This document shows, piece by piece, positions 6,195 through 12,341 of a stretch of 12,341 bases of DNA (positions are counted from its first letter, which is position 1; each line of letters begins with the position of its first letter). The notes under the pieces are model-generated. The model did no database searches. It was not told the DNA's origin and worked only from the letters and a program-made list of their open reading frames with translations. Source of the DNA: Victivallales bacterium (GTDB taxonomy: Bacteria > Verrucomicrobiota > Lentisphaeria > Oligosphaerales > Oligosphaeraceae); the NCBI GenBank assembly GCA_017431185.1, contig JAFRLP010000638.1:1-12341 (forward strand). Reading direction: 5' to 3'. The position numbers were made by a program, and so were the translations under genes.

Positions 6195-6843
6195 ACGGCG
6201 CAGGCGGTTCCGCACACTCGGCGCAGCGCCAGGCACGTCCGGCACGGGACATCAGATGGCCGCAGCAGGGGCAGCGCGGCACAGGGGTCGCCACAGGAAT
6301 CATGCTCTGATAGTCAGGCCCCGCCTCCGCAATGCAGGGATAGCGCGTGGGCTCCAAGTCCTCGCTTCGATGCCGCACCTCGCTCTCCGTCTGATAGGAC
6401 AAGGCCAGCACCGTATTGAGACTGACCGACGCATCCTCGTGATCCAGCCAGGGCCTCAAGTTGACCAGCATCGCCTGATAAAAGCGGCAATAGGCCAGAA
6501 ATGCGTCCTCGGTACACTGGGATGATGCGTATGTCGTGGCACCCACCCGCAGGACGGCCAGGGAATCCTTCTGCCACAACGGCATCCCGTTTGCCTTCAG
6601 CAAGGCGCTGACGGCCTTCTCCAGCCAGTGCAGCAGATGGAGTTCCCGCACGGCGCGTATTGACGAGGCGACTCCCGCCGTCAAATCCTCCAGCAGAAGA
6701 GACCAAATCCGCCGTCCAGTCGGCAGCAACTCCTCCACGCCGGTCTTGGGTTCACGGCTCGCCAAACCCGCCAACCCCAGCACAACCAGCGTGCCCATTG
6801 CACAACAACGAATCTTAAAATACTTGGAAGATGGGAGAACCAT
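6193..6843 (-). CDS. Hypothetical protein with N-terminal hydrophobic segment and C-terminal zinc ribbon
   Basis: I do not recognise this 216-residue protein as a named family. Residues 1-12 are basic (KYFKIR) and 13-31 are hydrophobic, ending in GLAGLAS, so they could be a signal peptide or a single membrane anchor. The middle (about 35-165) reads as helical, with few distinct motifs and tryptophans at 47, 73, 90 and 132. Residues 191-210 carry CPCC and CAEC, a Cys4 arrangement (C191, C194, C207, C210, plus C193) typical of a zinc ribbon. GGAGG, six bases upstream, fixes the start at 6843; the later in-frame ATG at 6798 would lose the basic region. The gene converges on tRNA-Asp and diverges from the giant secreted gene. 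A zinc ribbon is more often cytoplasmic, so the protein may be anchored with its C-terminus inside. Function unknown. Confidence 0.75.
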   Translation of the reverse strand: MVLPSSKYFKIRCCAMGTLVVLGLAGLASREPKTGVEELLPTGRRIWSLLLEDLTAGVASSIRAVRELHLLHWLEKAVSALLKANGMPLWQKDSLAVLRVGATTYASSQCTEDAFLAYCRFYQAMLVNLRPWLDHEDASVSLNTVLALSYQTESEVRHRSEDLEPTRYPCIAEAGPDYQSMIPVATPVPRCPCCGHLMSRAGRAWRCAECAEPPAP

Positions 6844-6849
6844 TCCTTG

Positions 6850-6854
6850 CCTCC
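6850..6854 (-). promoter_or_regulatory. Shine-Dalgarno sequence that fixes the start at 6843
   Basis: On the minus strand GGAGG lies six bases before the ATG at 6843. It is the best ribosome-binding site in the window and favours this start over the internal ATG at 6798, which has no comparable site. Confidence 0.75.
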
Positions 6855-6861
6855 ATTCCTT

Positions 6862-6890
6862 TTGATTTAGTAAACAATATACAAGATAAT
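6862..6890 (+). promoter_or_regulatory. Sigma70-type promoter for the giant secreted gene
   Basis: TTGATT (6862-6867) is followed after exactly 17 bases by GATAAT (6885-6890). Transcription would begin near 6897 and leave an untranslated leader of about 150 bases before the ATG at 7046. Its -10 box overlaps the -10 box proposed for the opposite gene. Confidence 0.5.
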
Positions 6891-6910
6891 CTATTCTTTC
6901 CTTTTTTCAA
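6883..6910 (-). promoter_or_regulatory. Possible promoter for the zinc-ribbon gene
   Basis: On the minus strand TTGAAA (complement of 6905-6910) is followed after 16 bases by TATCTT (complement of 6883-6888). A TATATT at the complement of 6876-6881 lacks a well-placed -35 box. The leader would be about 30 bases. Weaker evidence than for the opposite promoter. Confidence 0.35.
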
Positions 6911-6999
6911 ACGGGTAAGTGAAAAATTTTCCAAAAAACTCCCATTTGGCACACCCCAATATTTCCCGTCCCCGATTCGTTTATGGAAAAAGGGCAGTC

Positions 7000-7020
7000 A
7001 TTGCCGTTCCAAGTGGCAAT
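7000..7020 (+). other. Small hairpin in the leader of the giant secreted gene
   Basis: ATTGCC (7000-7005) pairs with GGCAAT (7015-7020) around a nine-base loop, ending 25 bases before the ATG at 7046. No Shine-Dalgarno sequence is present between the hairpin and the ATG. The stem is short and could be chance. Confidence 0.3.
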
Positions 7021-7045
7021 CCGCCGCACACCTCCCGTCTCCACT

Positions 7046-10000
7046 ATGAACCCAAGACACACCTACCGCCTTCTGGGGCTTCTGTCTCTGCTCTGCACCG
7101 CACTTTTCGCCGAACTGCCACGCGGGTGGAATGAGGTTCTCTCCTGCCGCAAGCCAGAGGGGAACCTGAGTTTTGCCGTGGATTGGACAGATGCGCACAG
7201 GGAGGTCATCTTTCTGCTGAGCCCCAAGAACCAGACCAGGTTCATCGAGGTCGCGCTCGGCGCACGCTCCTGGCAAGTGCGCGAACTGCTGCCCAACGGA
7301 CAGCGGCGTCCCCTTCCCCATCTTCGCGAATGGGAGCCGCCCTCCTTCACGCCTGGCCGCCAGGAAATGCTCTTCAAAATCCGCGAAAACGAGTGGTACT
7401 GCTACGTGAACGGACAACTCCGCGGCTCCCTGGCCGCCCCCTTCGCATTTCCGGGAACCGTCTGCTGGCCGGCGCGCCCTGGCGTCAAATTGGCGGGGAG
7501 AATGCGTTTCCTCCCCACCCCGCGCCCCTCCTTCCAAACCGACTTCATGATTGAGCCAGGCGCCCCCAACGAACTCTATCCCTGGACAATCCAGACGGGG
7601 GCATGGTCTCTGCACACCGCCCTGCAACAGGCGGTCATCCGCCCCGAAACAGACCAGAAACGCACCAAGGAGGCCCCGCTGACGGCGGACAAATCCCCCA
7701 ACTTCTACTCCCTGACGGGAAGCGGCAAAGAGGCGGACTCCGTCATCACCACAGGCTACGACTTCTATGACGGATACTCGCTGACGGCATCCCTCCAACT
7801 CAACCAAGGCGAGGCGGGACTGGTGTTTCTCCACAGGGAGGCACCCGTGCCCCCCGCGCCGACGGAGGGCGAGCCAGCCGTGCCTGACCCGAACCAGGCC
7901 TCCTTCTGGGCGCTCACCATCGTGATGACCCCAGACCCGGACGCACGGCACATCCGCCTCTGGAAGCAGGAGAACGGCACACGCACGGAAATGGCACGTG
8001 CAACCACCCCGCTCCACCTTGACCAATGGTACCTGCCAGGCATCCGACTGGAAGGCGCCGAACTGGTCTGCCTGCTCGACAACCATGAACTCTTCCGCGT
8101 CAAAGGCAGCCTGCCCGCCGGCGGCAAAGCGGGGTTGTACGCCAAGACGCCCGAGGCAGTCCGCTTTGACGACGTGACCCTCTCCCCCGTCACCGCCTTC
8201 GACTTGGCGTCGCCAGCAGCCCTTGCCTACAACACCCTGGCCGGCAGCCAGGCGTTCACCGTCCAATACGCCGAGAAGAGACAGCCGTCCTTCCAAGTCA
8301 GCCAGGAGGCCCTGCCCCCGACCATCCGTGCCGCCGCTCCCAGGAAGGACGAATATCTGGTCTTGGGGCGCCCCTTCAACTCCAGCCTGGCCATCGCGGC
8401 GGAATGCACACCAGACTCCGACACCTCCATCACCGCCGGCCTTCTCATGGGCTGGACAGGCCATGACCAGCCACATTATCGGTTCCAGGTCAAGCGAAAC
8501 GCCGTCGAGACACTCTGCGCATTGCTGAAAATCCTGCCGGACGGCGGCAGCGCCGTCCTTGACATGTACGCCCTGCCCAGCCACGCACAGCCGCCTCTGC
8601 GTCTGATGGCGGACACTACGGAGAGCGGGCTTATCCGCTGCTATCTGAACGATTTGCTTGTCCACCGTGAAAAGGTTCCGGCGCCAGTCACCGGCGGCAT
8701 GGGGCTTTGGCTCGCCAAAGGCGGTTCCGCCACCTTCGGCAACCTCGAACTGATGACCAGCGTTCCCCGCATCCTGGAGCAACAGCAGAAAAACCCCGTG
8801 TTCCAGAAGGACAGTTTCATGCGCCACTGGGCCTCGCCAGAGGGACAGTGGATCAGCGGCGGCAAAGACCTGCTCTGGCACAAGGGGGACTTCTTCGGCG
8901 ATTTCTCCATCCTGATGCCAGCCGTCCCCAACACAGAATTGCACCTGGCGGTCCCCGATGGCAAAGACCAGGGCACGGTCGTCATCCTCGCCCAGGACAG
9001 CAAATTGACGCTGGAAACCCGTGCGCCTGAGCAGGAACCGCAGATTCAGGCATGGGACATCGTGGTTCCCGATGGAACCAAACGGGCAGACCTCCGCTAC
9101 GAGGTCAAGCACGAGGGCAGCTGGCTCTGGCTGGAAGTCGGCGGGCAGACCGTGCTTCGCCAACGTCTGGGCTTCCTGCTCAAGAAATGCGGCACGCGCG
9201 TGCTAGCCAAACGGCTCACCCTCACCCACATGGCGCAAAGCAAGGTCACCCGGTCAAAGGTCATCGACGAGTTCTTCAACGAATCCCCCCATGACTGGCT
9301 CACCAACGGAGGCGACTGGCAGATCATCAACCGGTTCCAATGCACGCCAAGCTGGTCACACATGATTGACGAGGCCCCCAATGGCCTGGGCGCCATCTGG
9401 CGCAAGCAAATCTTCACGGGGGACCTGACTCTGGAATTCTACGCCGGCACACGCCATAATTACTATGACAAGATGGGCAACCTCAACTGCACCATCATGG
9501 CAGCCGACAACACCCCATCCAGCGGCTACACCGTCGCCTGCACCCAGTGGGACCAGAACCTATCGCAGAACTGGACGACCTTCTACCGCAACGGCAAGCC
9601 CATCGACAAGTCCAGCGCCTACCTCGTTCCACGCCGGCGAAAGGGAATGTACCGCCGCATCCTAAACCCGCTGGTCGCACAGGGACGCCCCTACCACGGC
9701 GCCTGGTTCTACATCAAACTCCGTAAAATCGGCGACAAACTGGAATACTACTTTGACGACGAACTCATCTTCACCGAACACGACCCGCAGGCTCTCCAGA
9801 GAGGCCTGGTGGGCATCTGGACATTCGTCCACAGCATGACCCTGGCGCAAATCAAAATCACCTTCGACCACGTGGAAAACCGCCCCTTCGAGGTAAAACT
9901 CCTGCCTGTCGCCCCGGGCACGGCGGCACAGCCACAGGCAACGGCCTCAAACATACCCCAAGTCCACGGTTTCCCCCTGGCGCCGCTGAACCGGCAATAC

Positions 10001-12341
10001 TGGAAACTGGATGACAGGGTTGCCCAGGGAACCCTAACCTTCGCCGACCGTTCCATGTCGGTCACCTCCCGTCTCGGCGGCGGAGAGATGAAGGCGGAGG
10101 CAAAACTGCCGTCCATCCCGCTGGACAAACTGGCGGGCTGGGCGTTTGAGGTCCGCCGCACCCCCACCGTCCGTTTCAATTACTTCTATGCCTTCGAGGG
10201 GACGCCACATAGGTATTTCCACCATATCACAGGGACGGAGTTCAGCGATGGCCTCTGGAAGCAGGCTGGCGCCACGCAAGTCCCGCCAGGCGAGTGGACA
10301 ACCGTCCGCGCCTGGATTCCGCCGCGGTTCCGCAGGGCAGACGCCAGCAAAACCAAAGTCGCAGTCGGCGGTTTCGGCTTGGAGCAGTTGGACTTTCTGG
10401 CCTCGGGAATTGGCGGCAACGTCCCCGGCGACCGCTATGCCATCCGTGCCTTCCGCCCTGTCTTCTACGGCAAACCTGAAATCAAGACCGAGAACGCCGC
10501 GCTGAACGAAGAATACGCCAAGCGACTGGCTGCCGCTCGTCCGGACAGCCAAGGCATCTACATGGCGCAATTGCCCTTCAACGGCGCGGATTACCGCGTG
10601 GAATGGGTCAATCTCCCCGAGCAGCCGGACATCAGCCTGGAATGGGACTCACAAATCCCGAACACCATCCGATGCACCAACCGCCTGCCCTTCCCCGACC
10701 CCCGCCTGACAGGACTGACAATGGCCATCGCAAACACCAAACTGGAGATGCGCAGCGAACCCGGCGAGGGCATTCTCGGCGCTCTCCCGCGCCTGCCGGC
10801 AATCCAGCAGGCCATGCAGGAGGAACAGCTCTCCGTCAAACTCGACGGCACGGGATTCTCACGCACCATCTCCCTGCCCGCCAAGGCGGCCAAACGTCTG
10901 CGCTCCGCCCCCGTCCTGCTCAAACTGGATGGACTGACCCCATTCTGCTGCACCTTCGAGAACGGGCCCCAGCCTCCCCTCGCCTTTGAACAGGGACGCA
11001 TGGACTTCGGCTGGGCAGGCCCGCAGGCGCACGTGCTCACCATCCGCAACACCGACTCCAATCAACGCCTCCGCACCAATTTCCAGAGCGATTTCTCCCT
11101 GGTCAACTACCCTGTCGCGCAGATGCGCTACCGCGCCGGCGACATGGCACAGGTCAGCATGACCTTGAAAGGCCACCAGGCGCTGCGCCTCTCTCCAGAC
11201 GACAGGGGGGCATACAGCGTCCGCCACGCCAAGGCTTTCGCATTGGATGACCAGTGGCACACCTGGACAGGCCTCGCCTCGGACGCCTGCGACAGCTCCC
11301 CGTACAGCGCTTCACGCTTCCAAATGACCGATTTCCGAATCGCCTCCATCGGAAACATAGACCAGACGGGACGCTACAGCCACTATGCCCTGGATGACTT
11401 TGTATTCGGCCCCGCCGTCGCGAATGAAACACAGCTCGCCTGCACCCCCGCGTTCTTTGACTTTGACGGCGTGCAGGCTGTGCAGCATGCCATCCTGCCT
11501 GGCAATGTCCCCTGGCACGACATTCCTGAAAAGGAGAGGGAGGCCCTCGCCTGGAACGATGCCAAACCCGACGAAAAACTGCTCCCCAAACTGCCGGCGT
11601 CCCTCAAAGACGGTCTCCACCATCTGCTGCTTCGCGCCCGGAACGTCCACGGTCTCACCAGCCAGCCCCTGGATGTGCCGTTCCTGCTGGACCGCCAGCC
11701 CCTCACCACCTCCTTCCGCTTTGAGGAGGACGCCAAAGACAGTTTCCTGCGCAATGGCACACGTCTGCGGGTCGAATTGAACAACCACGGTCTCTCCCCC
11801 TGGGCCATCGAGAAGGCGCGCTTCCAGGCAGACGGGAAAAAAATCTCCGTTACCCCATGGGGCAGCAATTTCGACCATCGGCCTTCCACCGAAATCCTTA
11901 CTCTCAATTACGCCTTCCTGCTGCGAAATCTCCTGAACAAGGCTCAAGACGGCGAGGTCATCACCATTTCCATTGACCGCATCATGGACGGCGCAGGCAA
12001 CCCAACCCCTCGTCTCGACATTCCCTATAAACTGGATTACGCCAAGGATAGATTCGGACCGAACTGGTACACGATGGAATTCGGTTCCAGCGTCTATTTC
12101 TTTGTCAACTGGGATGGGCACCAGAGCAAGGAGAAGCGTCCTTTCGAGCCAGCCCCGCATAACCAGTACAACCTGACCACTGGTCCGCATGGCTGCTCCA
12201 CTCTGGATTTGCTGGCGTACTACGGCGGTTCAGGCCTGACCCGCAAAGTGGAGTGGTCTCCCATCCGCCATCCCTGGCTCTCCTTCCGGATGTGCCGCAA
12301 AAACGTGCGCCCCCAGACCGCCATCTACATCGACCTGGATA
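7046..12341 (+). CDS. Giant secreted protein of repeated jelly-roll-like and Ig-like modules, 3' end missing
   Basis: One frame is open from the ATG at 7046 to the window edge: at least 1765 residues, no stop. Residues 1-22 form a signal peptide (basic N-region, LLGLLSLLCTALFA), so the protein is exported. By eye, beta-sandwich modules that resemble LamG/DUF1080-type concanavalin-like folds lie at about 239-382, 435-575, 589-727, 741-948, 984-1142 and 1290-1465. Several end with a G-(L/I)-(Y/W) strand followed by a closing strand such as FDDVTL, FGNLEL or IKITFDHV. An Ig-like region near 1490-1553 ends in FLLDRQPL, a pattern seen at domain ends of extracellular Ig-like repeats, and DGAGNP (1648-1653) recalls SbsA/Big_5-type Ig domains. 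No catalytic site is apparent. It may bind polysaccharide or form a surface layer, but this is a guess. The start is chosen because it gives a good signal peptide; an in-frame ATG at 6983 would add 21 residues ahead of it. There is no Shine-Dalgarno sequence for either. Confidence 0.88.
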   Translation, partial: MNPRHTYRLLGLLSLLCTALFAELPRGWNEVLSCRKPEGNLSFAVDWTDAHREVIFLLSPKNQTRFIEVALGARSWQVRELLPNGQRRPLPHLREWEPPSFTPGRQEMLFKIRENEWYCYVNGQLRGSLAAPFAFPGTVCWPARPGVKLAGRMRFLPTPRPSFQTDFMIEPGAPNELYPWTIQTGAWSLHTALQQAVIRPETDQKRTKEAPLTADKSPNFYSLTGSGKEADSVITTGYDFYDGYSLTASLQLNQGEAGLVFLHREAPVPPAPTEGEPAVPDPNQASFWALTIVMTPDPDARHIRLWKQENGTRTEMARATTPLHLDQWYLPGIRLEGAELVCLLDNHELFRVKGSLPAGGKAGLYAKTPEAVRFDDVTLSPVTAFDLASPAALAYNTLAGSQAFTVQYAEKRQPSFQVSQEALPPTIRAAAPRKDEYLVLGRPFNSSLAIAAECTPDSDTSITAGLLMGWTGHDQPHYRFQVKRNAVETLCALLKILPDGGSAVLDMYALPSHAQPPLRLMADTTESGLIRCYLNDLLVHREKVPAPVTGGMGLWLAKGGSATFGNLELMTSVPRILEQQQKNPVFQKDSFMRHWASPEGQWISGGKDLLWHKGDFFGDFSILMPAVPNTELHLAVPDGKDQGTVVILAQDSKLTLETRAPEQEPQIQAWDIVVPDGTKRADLRYEVKHEGSWLWLEVGGQTVLRQRLGFLLKKCGTRVLAKRLTLTHMAQSKVTRSKVIDEFFNESPHDWLTNGGDWQIINRFQCTPSWSHMIDEAPNGLGAIWRKQIFTGDLTLEFYAGTRHNYYDKMGNLNCTIMAADNTPSSGYTVACTQWDQNLSQNWTTFYRNGKPIDKSSAYLVPRRRKGMYRRILNPLVAQGRPYHGAWFYIKLRKIGDKLEYYFDDELIFTEHDPQALQRGLVGIWTFVHSMTLAQIKITFDHVENRPFEVKLLPVAPGTAAQPQATASNIPQVHGFPLAPLNRQYWKLDDRVAQGTLTFADRSMSVTSRLGGGEMKAEAKLPSIPLDKLAGWAFEVRRTPTVRFNYFYAFEGTPHRYFHHITGTEFSDGLWKQAGATQVPPGEWTTVRAWIPPRFRRADASKTKVAVGGFGLEQLDFLASGIGGNVPGDRYAIRAFRPVFYGKPEIKTENAALNEEYAKRLAAARPDSQGIYMAQLPFNGADYRVEWVNLPEQPDISLEWDSQIPNTIRCTNRLPFPDPRLTGLTMAIANTKLEMRSEPGEGILGALPRLPAIQQAMQEEQLSVKLDGTGFSRTISLPAKAAKRLRSAPVLLKLDGLTPFCCTFENGPQPPLAFEQGRMDFGWAGPQAHVLTIRNTDSNQRLRTNFQSDFSLVNYPVAQMRYRAGDMAQVSMTLKGHQALRLSPDDRGAYSVRHAKAFALDDQWHTWTGLASDACDSSPYSASRFQMTDFRIASIGNIDQTGRYSHYALDDFVFGPAVANETQLACTPAFFDFDGVQAVQHAILPGNVPWHDIPEKEREALAWNDAKPDEKLLPKLPASLKDGLHHLLLRARNVHGLTSQPLDVPFLLDRQPLTTSFRFEEDAKDSFLRNGTRLRVELNNHGLSPWAIEKARFQADGKKISVTPWGSNFDHRPSTEILTLNYAFLLRNLLNKAQDGEVITISIDRIMDGAGNPTPRLDIPYKLDYAKDRFGPNWYTMEFGSSVYFFVNWDGHQSKEKRPFEPAPHNQYNLTTGPHGCSTLDLLAYYGGSGLTRKVEWSPIRHPWLSFRMCRKNVRPQTAIYIDLD

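Noticed and set aside
6071..6200. Integration of a mobile element at the tRNA-Asp gene
   Set aside because: There is no duplicated tRNA 3' end, no integrase and no abrupt change of gene type; the neighbours are simply a convergent gene and its terminator.
6001..6525. A 174-codon open frame on the + strand through tRNA-Asp
   Set aside because: It crosses a full tRNA gene and its terminator and then runs antisense to the zinc-ribbon gene.
7046..7111. Lipoprotein signal at Cys17 of the giant secreted protein
   Set aside because: The residues before the Cys are LSLL, which lacks the small residue needed at -1, so an ordinary signal peptide is more likely.
6998..9163. A 721-codon open frame on the - strand
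   Set aside because: It is antisense to the giant secreted gene, which has a signal peptide and ordered beta modules; the antisense translation is low-complexity and has no recognisable motif.

Overview
This is a GC-rich bacterial window with compact coding and short AT-rich intergenic gaps of less than about 210 bp each. It carries seven protein genes, one tRNA gene and several readable control sites. The mix is a eukaryote-like cytosolic 5'-nucleotidase, a Na/Pi transporter fused to an N-terminal Ig-like export domain, starts that often lack a Shine-Dalgarno sequence, and a giant secreted beta-rich protein. That suggests a Gram-negative-type bacterium, possibly of the PVC group (Lentisphaerota or Kiritimatiellota-like). 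The placement is inferred from overall character, not from a marker gene.

Layout: (1) 1-416 is the 3' end of a cytosolic 5'-nucleotidase gene, followed by a hairpin. (2) 564-4133 looks like a three-gene operon on the + strand behind one promoter: an unrecognised soluble protein, an unrecognised polytopic membrane protein, and an 814-residue Na/Pi-cotransporter-family protein with an exported Ig-like N-terminus and a PhoU-like C-terminus. (3) 4133-4260 is a pair of 61-bp tandem repeats, each with a perfect hairpin, between convergent genes. (4) 4302-5876 on the - strand is serA, D-3-phosphoglycerate dehydrogenase with a C-terminal ACT domain. (5) 6071-6148 is tRNA-Asp(GTC), with its own promoter and a strong terminator. 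(6) 6193-6843 on the - strand is an unrecognised protein with an N-terminal hydrophobic segment and a C-terminal zinc ribbon. (7) From 7046 through the right edge runs one uninterrupted + frame of at least 1765 codons. It encodes a secreted protein made of repeated jelly-roll-like and Ig-like modules.

How they fit together: the first operon points to phosphate handling, and its two unknown genes are candidate partners of the transporter. serA begins serine synthesis and stands alone with its own promoter. The zinc-ribbon gene and the giant secreted gene are divergent and appear to share overlapping promoters. There is no sign of phage, transposon, CRISPR or plasmid functions. The points most worth a second look are the fused Na/Pi transporter with a degenerate first repeat, the linked unknown genes, the hairpin repeats and the giant modular secreted protein.
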